Below, piece after piece: positions 29,675 to 38,244 of a stretch of DNA of 64,000 nt. The first letter of the stretch is position 1; each line of letters opens with the position of its first letter. The DNA is from Rhizobacter sp. SG703. GTDB taxonomy: Bacteria > Pseudomonadota > Gammaproteobacteria > Burkholderiales > Burkholderiaceae_C. The notes beneath the pieces were generated by a model, which saw only the letters and a program-made list of their open reading frames with translations, was not told the origin of the DNA and searched no databases. A program made the position numbers and the translations under genes. The stretch spans positions 186,001 through 250,000 of the forward strand of contig NZ_JAAZQK010000010.1 of assembly GCF_012275445.1 (NCBI RefSeq), in the 5' to 3' direction.

Positions 29675-30346
29675 TTACACCCCGTAACGGTCCCGGTAGG
29701 CGACCACGCGCGCAAGGTGGCTGCGCAAGGCCGGATCGTCATCTGACTGAAGATACTGCAGCAAGTCGGCCAGCGTCGCAATGGCCAGCACCGGCATGCC
29801 GTACGCCGCTTCGAACTCCTCAACGGAGGAACGGGCGCTCAGGTTGTCATCGGGCCCCTTGCGTTCCATGCGGTCCATCGCGATCAGCACCGAAACCGGT
29901 TCCGCTCCGGCGGCGCGGATCATCTCGACCGATTCGCGCTTGGAGGCGCCGTCGGTGATCACGTCGTCGATGATGACGACGCGGCCCTTCAGCGGCGCGC
30001 CGACCATCAGGCCGCCTTCGCCGTGGTCCTTGGCTTCCTTGCGGTTGTGGCAGAACGGCACGTTGCGGCCCAGGCCGGCCAGCGCCACCGCCGTGGCCGA
30101 TGCGAGCGTGATGCCCTTGTAGGCCGGGCCGAACAGCATGTCGAATTCGATGCCCGACGCGAGCAGGCGGCGCGCATAGAATTCCGCCAGACGGCCCAGC
30201 TTGGCGCCGTCGTCGAACAGGCCGGAATTGAAGAAATAGGGCGACAGCCGCCCGGCCTTGGTCTTGAACTCCCCGAACCGCAACACGCCGGCTTCCACCG
30301 AGAAGCTGACGAAATCTTTGGCCAAGGTGTCAGCGGTGGGGCTCAT
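29675..30346 (-). CDS. pyrE: Orotate phosphoribosyltransferase
   Basis: Fifth step of pyrimidine synthesis: orotate plus PRPP gives OMP. The 223-aa product has the PRPP-binding motif VVIIDDVITDGAS, the lysine-rich loop CHNRKEAKDHGEGG and the N-terminal FKTKAGRLSPYFFNSG, all standard for PyrE. ATG 30346 lies only 12 bp from the divergent xth start, so its promoter must sit inside xth. The DUF4124 gene follows without a gap. Confidence 0.97.
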   Translation of the reverse strand: MSPTADTLAKDFVSFSVEAGVLRFGEFKTKAGRLSPYFFNSGLFDDGAKLGRLAEFYARRLLASGIEFDMLFGPAYKGITLASATAVALAGLGRNVPFCHNRKEAKDHGEGGLMVGAPLKGRVVIIDDVITDGASKRESVEMIRAAGAEPVSVLIAMDRMERKGPDDNLSARSSVEEFEAAYGMPVLAIATLADLLQYLQSDDDPALRSHLARVVAYRDRYGV

Positions 30347-30358
30347 CGGAGGTCTCTC

Positions 30359-31144
30359 GTGTTCCGTCTGGTGTCTTTGAATCTGAACGGCATCCGCTCG
30401 GCGGCCACGAAGGGGCTCCTGCCGTGGGCGGAAAGCATTGGCGCCGATTGTATGGGGGTGCAGGAGGTGAAGGCCCAGGCCGCCGACATCGCCGGCCGCT
30501 TCGAGCGGGTGCACGACATGCACGGCCATTTCCACTTCGCCGAGAAGAAGGGCTACTCCGGCGTCGGCGTGTACAGCCGCAAGACGCCGAGCGACGTGGT
30601 GGTCGGCTTCGGCTCGCCCGAGTTCGACGCCGAGGGCCGCTACGTCGAACTGCGCTTCGACACCCCGCAGCGCAAGCTCAGCATCATCAGCTGCTACTTC
30701 CCGAGCGGCTCCAGCGGCGAGGAGCGGCAGCTCGCGAAGTTCCGCTTCCTGGCGCTGATGACACCGTACCTGCAACAGCTGAAGGCCGAGCGCGAGTTCA
30801 TCCTGGTGGGCGACGTGAACATCGCGCACAAGGAGATCGACCTGAAGAACTGGCGCAGCAACCAGAAGAACAGCGGCTTCCTGCCGGAAGAGCGCGCCTG
30901 GATGACGCACACGCTGGACGAGCTCGGCCTGGTCGACGTGTTCCGCACGCTGAACCCGAAGCCCGAGCAGTACACCTGGTGGAGCAACCGCGGCCAGGCC
31001 TGGGCGAAGAACGTCGGCTGGCGGCTCGACTACCACCTGGCCACGCCGGCCTTGGCCGCGAAGGCGCTGCGCGAGCACATCTACCTCGAGCAGCGCTTCT
31101 CGGACCACGCGCCGCTGATCATCGATTACGACTTCACGATCTGA
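30359..31144 (+). CDS. xth: Exodeoxyribonuclease III (AP endonuclease family)
   Basis: DNA repair nuclease of 261 aa with exonuclease III fold. Catalytic motifs are LNLNGIRSA, the glutamate in GVQEVKAQ, GDVNIAHKEIDLKN with the DxN pair, and the terminal histidine in FSDHAPLIIDYDF. GTG 30359 is preceded by GGAGG at 30348-30352. Divergent from pyrE with 12 bp between start codons, so regulatory sequence must overlap coding sequence on both sides. Confidence 0.95.
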   Translation: MFRLVSLNLNGIRSAATKGLLPWAESIGADCMGVQEVKAQAADIAGRFERVHDMHGHFHFAEKKGYSGVGVYSRKTPSDVVVGFGSPEFDAEGRYVELRFDTPQRKLSIISCYFPSGSSGEERQLAKFRFLALMTPYLQQLKAEREFILVGDVNIAHKEIDLKNWRSNQKNSGFLPEERAWMTHTLDELGLVDVFRTLNPKPEQYTWWSNRGQAWAKNVGWRLDYHLATPALAAKALREHIYLEQRFSDHAPLIIDYDFTI

Positions 31145-31156
31145 CCCCCGGGCCGG

Positions 31157-31198
31157 AAGCGTCGAACAGCGCCGCCCGGGCCGCGTTGTTCGGCGCTT
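31157..31198. repeat. Imperfect inverted repeat downstream of xth
   Basis: AAGCGTCGAACAGCGC (31157-31172) pairs with GCGTTGTTCGGCGCTT (31183-31198) at 14 of 16 positions across a 10-bp loop. It begins 12 bp after the xth stop and may protect or end the transcript; there is no T-run. Further on, a TGAGCGCTCA palindrome lies about 50 bp before the next gene. Confidence 0.5.
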
Positions 31199-31284
31199 GG
31201 GACCGCCTCGGTCGGCTGAAAAATGAGCGCTCACCCGCCACCACGGGCAGGCCTTCATTCGAGACGCAGTACGAGGAGCTCCCC

Positions 31285-31953
31285 ATGATCAAGACGCTGG
31301 CCGCATCGGCCGCCCTGGCACTGGCCCTGGCCACCGCCGCCCACGCCGGCGAGGTCTACACCGGCATCGGCACGCACGGCGCGATGCTGGGCTACGCGCA
31401 GCCGGTCGCACCATCGGTGACGCTGCGCGCCGATGTGGCATCGCTCGGCTCGCACAGCACCACGAAGACCGAGGATGGCATCCACTACGACGCCGACCTG
31501 AAGCTCAGCCGTGGCGGCGTGTTCGCCGACTGGTTCTTCCGCGGCGGCTGGCGCCTGACCGGTGGCGTGACCTTCAATGCGATGAAGCTCGACCTGGTCG
31601 GCCGCCCGACCAACAACCAGATCACGATCGGCGACACCACCTACGCGACGCAGGACGGCGACCGTTTCGATGCGCAGGTGAAGTTCCCGAAGACGACGCC
31701 GTTCCTAGGCTTCGGCTACGGCCACCAGGGCAGCACCGAAGGCGCCTGGGGCTTCCACTTCGACGTCGGCGCGAGCATCGGCCGCGCGACCGTGAGCGCC
31801 GCGGCCAGCGGTCCGACCTTCAACGGCCTGAGTGCGACGGACCGCGCCACGCTGAACGCCAACGTCGACAAGGAAACGCAGGAGCTGCGCGACGGCGTCG
31901 GCAAGATCCGCGCGATCCCGCAGCTGAGCCTGGGCGTCAACTACCGCTTCTGA
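31285..31953 (+). CDS. Predicted outer-membrane beta-barrel protein
   Basis: A 222-aa exported protein. The signal peptide is MIKTLAASAALALALATAAHA with a cut before GEVYTG. The mature part alternates polar and hydrophobic residues in short strands (SVTLRADVASLG, GWRLTGGVTFNAMKLDLVG, WGFHFDVGASIGRATV) and ends in VNYRF with the terminal Phe recognised by the BAM machinery. It looks like an eight-strand barrel of the OmpW/OprF-like size class, but I do not recognise the subfamily. GAGGAG precedes the ATG. It is transcribed as a single gene. Confidence 0.8.
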   Translation: MIKTLAASAALALALATAAHAGEVYTGIGTHGAMLGYAQPVAPSVTLRADVASLGSHSTTKTEDGIHYDADLKLSRGGVFADWFFRGGWRLTGGVTFNAMKLDLVGRPTNNQITIGDTTYATQDGDRFDAQVKFPKTTPFLGFGYGHQGSTEGAWGFHFDVGASIGRATVSAAASGPTFNGLSATDRATLNANVDKETQELRDGVGKIRAIPQLSLGVNYRF

Positions 31954-31988
31954 CCGGGTGGCGGGCCGTGTCGGGCTAGCATCGCGGC

Positions 31989-32672
31989 ATGCAGCTCGAC
32001 ACCATCGAAACCGAAACCGGCCCGAATCCGACGGCCACCATCATCTTCCTGCACGGGCTGGGCGACAGCGGCAATGGCTTCGCACCGTTCGCGCACGAGC
32101 TCGACCTCGCGGCGGCCGGCCCGCTGCGCTTCATCTTTCCGCACGCACCGACGCGGCCGGTCACCGTCAACGGCGGCTACGTGATGCGCGCCTGGTACGA
32201 CATCCTCGCCGCCGACCTGGTGCGGCGCGAGGACGAGGCCGGCCTGCGCGAATCGCAGGCGCTGGTCGAGGCGCTGATCGCCCGCGAGCAGCAGCGCGGC
32301 ATCCCGGCGTCGCGCATCGTGCTCGGCGGCTTCTCGCAAGGCTGTGCGATGACGCTGCTGACCGGGCTGCGCCACCGCGAACGGCTGGCCGGCCTGGTCG
32401 GGCTGTCGGGCTACCTGCCGCTGGCGGCGCAGACCGCGGCCGAGCGCGATGCCGCGAACCACGGGCTGCCGATCTTCCTGGCGCACGGCCGGCAGGACCC
32501 GGTGGTGCCGATCGCCCGCGCGCTCGCCTCGCGCGACGCGCTGCTGGCGTTCGGGCACCCGGTCGAGTGGCACGAATACCCGATGCCGCATTCGGTGTCC
32601 GGCCCGGAGATCGCCGACCTGACGCGCTGGCTGACCGCGCTGCTCGGGCCGCGAAGCGGCCGAGGTGAATAA
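31989..32672 (+). CDS. Carboxylesterase/phospholipase of the alpha/beta-hydrolase fold
   Basis: Cytoplasmic esterase of 227 aa from the family of Pseudomonas carboxylesterase II and eukaryotic acyl-protein thioesterases. The triad is Ser116 in GGFSQGCA, Asp170 in HGRQDPVVP and His201 in YPMPHSVS. The oxyanion region is IIFLHGLGDSGNGF. It follows the outer-membrane protein gene by 35 bp and may be read from the same transcript. Natural substrate is unknown. Confidence 0.94.
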   Translation: MQLDTIETETGPNPTATIIFLHGLGDSGNGFAPFAHELDLAAAGPLRFIFPHAPTRPVTVNGGYVMRAWYDILAADLVRREDEAGLRESQALVEALIAREQQRGIPASRIVLGGFSQGCAMTLLTGLRHRERLAGLVGLSGYLPLAAQTAAERDAANHGLPIFLAHGRQDPVVPIARALASRDALLAFGHPVEWHEYPMPHSVSGPEIADLTRWLTALLGPRSGRGE

Positions 32673-32733
32673 ATCACAAGCCGGCCCGGCGGTTTTCACC
32701 ACCCGGCGAGACCTGACGCCCCTACGCTGTAAC

Positions 32734-32761
32734 AAGGTGCACAGCGGTGCTGCTGCACCTT
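32734..32761 (+). promoter_or_regulatory. Stem-loop just upstream of the LuxR-type regulator
   Basis: AAGGTGCA (32734-32741) and TGCACCTT (32754-32761) are perfect inverted repeats. Their inner CAGC and GCTG also pair, with one bulged C. The hairpin ends 7 bp before the AAGGA ribosome-binding site at 32769-32773. It may be an operator or an mRNA structure controlling translation. It is the reverse arrangement of an NtrC site, so I do not call it one. Confidence 0.45.
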
Positions 32762-32780
32762 CCATCAGAAGGACAGCGCC

Positions 32781-33500
32781 ATGTTGGATGAACTGCTCTC
32801 GCCCCCGGTCGACACCCACCCGACCGCCCACCTGAACCTGCGGGCCGCGCCCGCGGGGACCACCCACGTCACGCCGCCATACCCCGGACCGGAGCGCCGC
32901 CACGGCCCGTCCGCGATGAACCGCTGGCTGACGATGATGCTCGACGAGATGGACCACGGCCTGCTGCTGGTCGATGCGAACTGCGGCCTGCGCCATGCCA
33001 ACCAGCTCGGCTGGCAGTCGCTGCAGGCCGGCGACGGCCTGCGCGTCGTCAAGAACCAGGTGCTGCCGCGCCATGCGGAAGAACTGTCGGGCTTCCTCGG
33101 TGCGCTGCTCGGCGCCTGCAGCGGCCGGCGCCGCATGCTGAACCTGGGCAGCGCCGACGGCGCGATGCCGGTCGCCTTCGTGCCGATGTCCTCGCCCGAG
33201 GACGACGGCCTCGCGATGCTGGTGCTCGGCAAGCGTCACCGCTGCGAATCGCTGACGCTCGACTTCTTCGCCCGCACCCACGGCCTGACCGCGGCCGAGA
33301 CCAAGGTGCTGCGCGCGCTGTGCGACGGCCAGCGGCCGAAGGAAGTGGCGCGCGGCTTCAGCGTCGCGGTCTCGACGGTGCGCTCGCAGATCAGCAGCAT
33401 CCGCATCAAGACGCAGACCGCCAGCATCGGCGACCTGCTGAACCGCGTCGCGGTGCTGCCGCCGATCACGCCGGCGATGAAGACGGCGCTGTCGCACTGA
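32781..33500 (+). CDS. LuxR-type HTH transcriptional regulator
   Basis: A 239-aa regulator. The C-terminus is a LuxR-type HTH (GLTAAETKVLRALCDGQRPK, then EVARGFSVAVSTVRSQISSI). The N-terminal 150 residues contain a region like a degenerate PAS (LDEMDHGLLLVDANCGLRHAN), but no acylhomoserine-lactone or receiver domain. It is followed 87 bp later by a Crp/Fnr-type regulator, and the two may form one circuit. Target genes are not evident. Confidence 0.88.
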   Translation: MLDELLSPPVDTHPTAHLNLRAAPAGTTHVTPPYPGPERRHGPSAMNRWLTMMLDEMDHGLLLVDANCGLRHANQLGWQSLQAGDGLRVVKNQVLPRHAEELSGFLGALLGACSGRRRMLNLGSADGAMPVAFVPMSSPEDDGLAMLVLGKRHRCESLTLDFFARTHGLTAAETKVLRALCDGQRPKEVARGFSVAVSTVRSQISSIRIKTQTASIGDLLNRVAVLPPITPAMKTALSH

Positions 33501-33587
33501 GGTGTCACGGCCACGCCGGGGCGGCGTGCTAGATTCGACGGGTTCCCGGGCCGCCGCCCGGGCTGTCCCCTTCGCCGCCGCTTCTCC

Positions 33588-34235
33588 ATGGACGCCGCCA
33601 CCGGCCCAGCATCCGCTCCCGTGCTGTCCGAATCCCTGGGCCTGCTCTCGGCCCGGGGCGAACAACGCCGCTACCGCAAGGGCGTGCTGCTGATCCAGGA
33701 AGGCGATCACGGCGACACCTTGTTCATCCTGCTGTCGGGCCGCGTCAAGGCGTTCTCGATGGACGACCGCGACCGCGAGATCGTCTACGGCGTCTACGGC
33801 CCGGGCGAGTACCTCGGCGAGATGTCGCTCGACGGTGGGCCGCGCTCGGCCTCGATCATCACGCTCGAACCCACGGTCTGCTCGGTGGTCACGCGGCACA
33901 CGCTGCGCCAGCACATCGCCGAGCGGCCGGAGTTCGCATTCGAGCTGATCTCGCGCGTGATCCACCGCGCCCGCCTGGCGACGCACAGCGCGCGCAGCCT
34001 GGCGCTGCTCGACGTGTACGGCCGCGTCGCGCAGTTGCTGACCGACCTGGCAGTGACCGAGCCCGACGGCACGCGGGTGATCCGAGAACGGCTGACGCAC
34101 CAGGAGATCGCGAGCCGCGTCGGCTGCTCGCGCGAGATGGTCAGCCGCCTGCTGAAGGACCTGGATGCCGGCGGCCACATCGCCGTCAGCCGCACGCAGA
34201 TCGTGCTGAAGCGGCCGCTGCCGGCACGCTGGTGA
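33588..34235 (+). CDS. Crp/Fnr-family transcriptional regulator
   Basis: Cyclic-nucleotide-type sensor and winged helix, 215 aa. The beta-roll is recognisable (LIQEGDHGDTLFILLSGRVK; YGPGEYLGEMSLDGGPRSAS), and the C-terminal HTH reads RLTHQEIASRVGCSREMVSR. The phosphate-cassette Arg/Ser order (DGGPRSASI) is near the cAMP-binding pattern, and no Fnr-type cysteine cluster is present. It ends 3 bp from the stop of the convergent M48 protease gene. Confidence 0.93.
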   Translation: MDAATGPASAPVLSESLGLLSARGEQRRYRKGVLLIQEGDHGDTLFILLSGRVKAFSMDDRDREIVYGVYGPGEYLGEMSLDGGPRSASIITLEPTVCSVVTRHTLRQHIAERPEFAFELISRVIHRARLATHSARSLALLDVYGRVAQLLTDLAVTEPDGTRVIRERLTHQEIASRVGCSREMVSRLLKDLDAGGHIAVSRTQIVLKRPLPARW

Positions 34236-34238
34236 GCG

Positions 34239-35129
34239 TCAGGGCTTCTTGGCCGGCGGCTCGAAGCGCTGTGGCGGCTTGGCCGCCCTGGCGTACAACC
34301 CTTCGACCCGCGGCAGGTTCGCCTCGATGTCGCGGATCCGGGTCGGCCCGGACGGGTGGGTCGACAGGAACTGCGGCGGCGCGCCCTTGCTGGCCTGCGC
34401 CATCTTGTTCCACAGGCTGACACCGGCGCGCGGGTCGTAGCCGGCGCGCGCGGCCAACTCCATGCCGACCAGGTCGGCCTCGGATTCGTCCTCGCGGCCG
34501 AACTTCAGCGTCAGCAGCTGGCCGCCCATGTCAGCCACCGAGCGGCCGATGCTGCCCAGCCCGAGGATCGCGGCGCCGAGCCCGATCGCGCCCTGCGTCG
34601 CCATGTTCTTGCCCATGCGCTCGCGCGCGTGCTCGCGCAGCGCATGCGCGACCTCGTGGCCCATCACCATCGCGACCTCGTCGTCGGTCAGTTGCAGCTG
34701 TTCAAGAATGCCGGTGTAGAACGCGATCTTGCCGCCGGGCATGCAGAACGCATTGATCTGCTTCGAGCCGATCAGGTTGACCTCCCACTTCCAGCGGCTC
34801 GCGCGTTCGTTCCACTCCGAGCTGAACGGGATGATGCGCTGCGAAATGGCGCGCAGCCGCACCACCTGCGGGTGGCTGTCGGGGCCGAGCGCGCGCTGCT
34901 GCGCAGCCTGCTGCTTCATCTGCGCGTACTGCTGCGCGGCGGCCTGCTCGATCTGGTCGGCCGACACCAGCTTCGTGAAGCGCGACTCGCTGCCGACGTC
35001 GACGCCCTCGCGCGCCCAGGCCGGCATGGCGAGCGATGCGCCGGCGGCGGCCAGCGTCATCGCGAAGCGGCGCCGCGCATGGAAGGCGCAGCTGCAGGTG
35101 ATCAAGGGGAGGTCGGCGTCGTGGTTCAT
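34239..35129 (-). CDS. M48-family periplasmic zinc metalloprotease
   Basis: A 296-aa protease related to LoiP/BepA, quality-control proteases of the envelope. The N-terminus carries a twin-arginine-like motif (RRRFAMTLAAAGASL) and a possible cut after PAWA, so Tat export is possible. The zinc site is HEVAH at 158-162 and the third ligand lies in EDESEADLVG. A motif AHALREHARER follows the site. It is the last gene of the AmpG/anti-sigma/sigma run; a Pro/Lys tail ends the protein. Confidence 0.92.
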   Translation of the reverse strand: MNHDADLPLITCSCAFHARRRFAMTLAAAGASLAMPAWAREGVDVGSESRFTKLVSADQIEQAAAQQYAQMKQQAAQQRALGPDSHPQVVRLRAISQRIIPFSSEWNERASRWKWEVNLIGSKQINAFCMPGGKIAFYTGILEQLQLTDDEVAMVMGHEVAHALREHARERMGKNMATQGAIGLGAAILGLGSIGRSVADMGGQLLTLKFGREDESEADLVGMELAARAGYDPRAGVSLWNKMAQASKGAPPQFLSTHPSGPTRIRDIEANLPRVEGLYARAAKPPQRFEPPAKKP

Positions 35130-35168
35130 GGCAACTCAGATGGCAAATGGGAGGCCTGGTTCCGATGC

Positions 35169-36764
35169 TCAATCGTCGACCGGAATCGTTGTCGGATCGA
35201 CCTCGAGCGCCTGCACCGGCGCGCGCAGCCAGACGAGCATCAGCAGCGCCGGCAGCGCCAGCACCGTCGACAGCAGGAAGAAGCTCGGCCAGCCGATGGT
35301 CTCGGCGGTGACGCCGGCCACCGGCCCGACCCAGACGCGGCCGACCGACGCGAACGCGCTGAGCAGCGCGTACTGCGTCGCGGTGAAGCGCTGGTTGCAC
35401 AGGCTCATCAGGAACGCGACGAATGCGGTCGTTCCCATGCCGCCGGTGATGTTCTCCAGCGCGATCACCATCAGCAGCCCGCCGTCGACCGGCGTCGCCT
35501 GCTTCAGCCAGACCACCGTCCAGTCGAAGGCCGGGATCGTGACGCCCGGCAACAGCCCGTGGCCATGGCCGGCGAGCCACCAGAAGCCGAGGTTGCTCAG
35601 CATCTGCAGCACGCCGAACAGCAGCAGCGCGCGCCACAGGCCGAGCTTCAGCATCAGCGCGCCGCCGAGCAGCGCGCCGCCGATGGTCAGCCACAGCCCG
35701 ATCAGCTTGTTCGCGACACCGACCTCGGCCGGGCCGAACTGCATCGCCTTCAACAGGAACGGCGTCATCAGCGAGCCGGCGAACGCATCGCCCAGCTTGT
35801 AGAGCACGATGAACGCGAGGAAGGCGCCGGCGCCCGGCTGCACGAAGTAGCTGCGCAGCCCGCCGAGCAGCGTCTCGAAGCGCGCCGCGCGCGCCGCCCA
35901 CGCGGCCAGCGGCAGCGTGAACGCGATGCCCAGCAGCAGCGCGAGCAGCTCGGTCCAGCGCTGCTGCAGCGCGGCCGGCAGGCTGCTGCCGGCCCACCAG
36001 GGCGACAGCACGGCCGCGGCGATCGGCGGCCCGAAGCGCTCGCTCAGCACGAACCCCACCGCGACCGCGGCCAGCACCGCGGCGAAGCCGAACACGTCCT
36101 GGCGCGCCACCGACGACGGCCGCAGCGCCGCCGGCAGTCGCGGCAGCGCGACCGCCGACAGCACCGCCGCGCCGACCATCAGACCGGCCATCACGCGGTA
36201 GACCTCGGGCCAGGACCAGCCGCCGCCCTGTGTCGGATCGACCCAGATCAGCGCGATGCCGCCCGACAGGATCATCGCGAGCCGGTAGCCGAGCACGTAC
36301 AGCGACGAGCCGAGCCCGCGCTCGCGCGCCGGCAGCAGGTCGGTGCGGTAGGCGTCGACGACCACGTCTTGCGAGGCCGAGACGAACGCGACCAGCACCG
36401 CCAGCAGCGCGAAGCTGCGCGTCGCGCTGCCGGGCGAGGTGGAGCTCATCAGCAGCAGCGCACCGGCCAACGCGAGCTGCGTCAGCACCAGCCAGCCGCG
36501 GCGCCGGCCGAGCCACGGCAGCTCGAAGCGGTCCATCAACGGCGCCCACAGGAACTTGAAGGTGTAGGGCAGGCCGACCAGGCTCAGGAAGCCGATGGTC
36601 GCCATGTCGATGCCCTCGACGCTGAGCCAGGCCTGCATCGCCTGGCCGGTCAGCGCGAGCGGCAGCCCGGAGGCGAAGCCGAGCACGCTGACCACCAGCA
36701 ACCGGAAGGCGACGGCGGCCCGGGACGAGGGCAGCACAGGCTGCAGCGGAACGGAATCGGACAT
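35169..36764 (-). CDS. ampG: AmpG-like muropeptide permease (MFS)
   Basis: Major-facilitator permease of 531 aa that imports GlcNAc-anhydroMurNAc peptides for murein recycling. AmpG patterns are present: LGFASGLPLALTGQAMQAWLS near the N-terminus, TYKFLWAPLMDRFELPWLGRRRGW after helix 2, and SASQDVVVDAYRTDLL in helix 4. Fourteen helices are expected, as in AmpG. It sits 17 bp downstream of the anti-sigma gene and 39 bp upstream of the M48 protease. In many bacteria AmpG activity sets AmpC induction, but no ampC/ampR is in this window. Confidence 0.93.
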   Translation of the reverse strand: MSDSVPLQPVLPSSRAAVAFRLLVVSVLGFASGLPLALTGQAMQAWLSVEGIDMATIGFLSLVGLPYTFKFLWAPLMDRFELPWLGRRRGWLVLTQLALAGALLLMSSTSPGSATRSFALLAVLVAFVSASQDVVVDAYRTDLLPARERGLGSSLYVLGYRLAMILSGGIALIWVDPTQGGGWSWPEVYRVMAGLMVGAAVLSAVALPRLPAALRPSSVARQDVFGFAAVLAAVAVGFVLSERFGPPIAAAVLSPWWAGSSLPAALQQRWTELLALLLGIAFTLPLAAWAARAARFETLLGGLRSYFVQPGAGAFLAFIVLYKLGDAFAGSLMTPFLLKAMQFGPAEVGVANKLIGLWLTIGGALLGGALMLKLGLWRALLLFGVLQMLSNLGFWWLAGHGHGLLPGVTIPAFDWTVVWLKQATPVDGGLLMVIALENITGGMGTTAFVAFLMSLCNQRFTATQYALLSAFASVGRVWVGPVAGVTAETIGWPSFFLLSTVLALPALLMLVWLRAPVQALEVDPTTIPVDD

Positions 36765-36781
36765 CCGCCGATTCTATGGAC

Positions 36782-37654
36782 TCACTTTGGCGCGGAGGCC
36801 GCAGGCACGGGTTGCTGCCGGTAGATCGCCTCGGCCAGCGCCAGCAGCTGCTCGCGCGGCAGGCTGCCAGCCAGCGCGTAGCCGGTGCCGGCCTCGACCC
36901 AGTAGAAGAGGTTCACGTCGCCGTCGCGCTCGAAGCGGAACGCCGCCGGCGCGGCCTCGTCGGGCTTGCGCAGGTAGACGGTCACGCGGGCGGTGCCGCC
37001 GGCGGCCTGGTACATCAGTTGCGCACCGGGGCCGGCCCCAGGGCCGTCGGGCAGCAGCCGCCCGCCGACCAGCTCATAGCCCTGCTCGCGCAGGTCGAAC
37101 AGCTTGACCGGCACGTTCAGGCGCCGTGTCAGCCAGCGCGACAGATGTTCTTCCTGCGCGCGGGTCTCTTCGGCCGTCCTGCCGGCGACCGCGACCTCGA
37201 CCGGGTGGCGCTGCTCGGGCACGTAGACGCTGTGCGCCAGGGCGGCGCGCTGCACCCAGCCGCCGACCGGCGCCTGGGCCATGACCGGTCGGGCAGGCTG
37301 CACCCGCCACATCGCGCCGGCACCGATCAGCCCGCCGAGCGCGAACACCGCGAGCGCGGCGGCCCACTGGCCGCGGCCTTGCCACCACGGCGTCGCCGCG
37401 TCGGGCGCATGCTGCAGCACGAGCTGCTGAAGCCGGTCGGGCACCGGCTCGCTCGCCGTCGAGGCCAGCCGCGCGCGCAGCGCATCGCGGTCGGCGGCCC
37501 ACAGCCGCACGCGGGCCGCTTCTTCGGGGTTCGCTTGCAGCCAGGCCTCGACCTCGGCGCGGCGTTCGACCGGCAGCTCGCCGTCGAGCCACGCGCTCAG
37601 CGCGTCGTCGCGCTCGTCGGGGGTGGAGAAGGGAGGGGCAGCCATCATCGACAT
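36782..37654 (-). CDS. Anti-sigma factor
   Basis: Single-pass membrane protein of 290 aa. The N-terminal cytoplasmic part (DDALSAWLDGELPVERRAEVEAW) is typical of the anti-sigma domain that holds an ECF factor, without the HxxxCxxC zinc motif. A membrane segment lies at about 97-117 (AALAVFALGGLIGAGAMW). The periplasmic part is about 170 residues and unassigned. It follows the sigma gene by 19 bp and is followed by ampG after 17 bp. ATG at 37645 is an alternative start. Confidence 0.9.
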   Translation of the reverse strand: MSMMAAPPFSTPDERDDALSAWLDGELPVERRAEVEAWLQANPEEAARVRLWAADRDALRARLASTASEPVPDRLQQLVLQHAPDAATPWWQGRGQWAAALAVFALGGLIGAGAMWRVQPARPVMAQAPVGGWVQRAALAHSVYVPEQRHPVEVAVAGRTAEETRAQEEHLSRWLTRRLNVPVKLFDLREQGYELVGGRLLPDGPGAGPGAQLMYQAAGGTARVTVYLRKPDEAAPAAFRFERDGDVNLFYWVEAGTGYALAGSLPREQLLALAEAIYRQQPVPAASAPK

Positions 37655-37673
37655 CCAGTTCAGGGGGTCCCGT

Positions 37674-38207
37674 TCAGACCACGCGCCGCAGCGCCTGCAC
37701 CGCCGGCGCCGGTGCGTGGCCGTCGAGCAGCGCGCGCAGCGCGGCCCGCCCGCGCGAGATGCGCGACATCACGGTGCCGATCGGGATGCGCAGCACCTCG
37801 GCGCATTCGGCGTACGACAGCTCCTCGACCGACACCAGCAGCAGCGGCTCGCGCTGCTCGACCGGCAGCCGCCGCAGCGCGGCGACCAGGTCCATGCGCA
37901 GCCCGACATCGGCCCCGGGGTCGCTGCCGCGCAGGTCCTGTTCGACCTGCAGCTCGTGCGGGTCGACGATGGCCAGCCGCCCGCCGCGGCGCAGCGTGTC
38001 CATGTGGGCGTTGTGCGCGATGCTGATCACCCAGACCAGGATGTCGCGCTGCTGGTCGAACTGGTGCCAGTGCGACAGCGCGCGCTCCAGCGCGGTCTGC
38101 ACCAGGTCGTCGGCCGCCGCCGCATCGATCAGCAGCGAACGCGCATAGCGGCGCAGCCGCGGGATCGTGCCGAGGAGCTGCTGGCGGAAGCTGGCGGGGA
38201 CGCTCAC
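37674..38207 (-). CDS. ECF-type RNA polymerase sigma factor
   Basis: A 177-aa group 4 sigma factor. Region 2 contains LLIDAAAADDLVQTALERAL and AHNAHMDTLRRG; region 4 is YAECAEVLRIPIGTVMSRIS. The start is GTG 38207. The gene is directly upstream of its anti-sigma partner, and then of ampG and an M48 protease, suggesting the regulon responds to envelope or murein stress. The -10/-35 motif it reads cannot be named from the sequence alone. Confidence 0.94.
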   Translation of the reverse strand: MSVPASFRQQLLGTIPRLRRYARSLLIDAAAADDLVQTALERALSHWHQFDQQRDILVWVISIAHNAHMDTLRRGGRLAIVDPHELQVEQDLRGSDPGADVGLRMDLVAALRRLPVEQREPLLLVSVEELSYAECAEVLRIPIGTVMSRISRGRAALRALLDGHAPAPAVQALRRVV

Positions 38208-38244
38208 CTGATGTCTACGCGGGGCATGGCGCGGCTATTCCCGC

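Noticed and set aside
31225-31234. TGAGCGCTCA palindrome as operator of the outer-membrane protein gene
   Set aside because: It is a perfect but short 10-bp palindrome; without a second copy or known regulator it may be chance.
32734-32761. NtrC binding site before the LuxR-type gene
   Set aside because: The repeats are GGTGCA then TGCACC, the reverse of the NtrC pattern, and the spacing does not fit.
33546-33563. CCCGGG...CCCGGG hairpin before the Crp/Fnr gene
   Set aside because: Six-base GC arms are expected often by chance in this composition.
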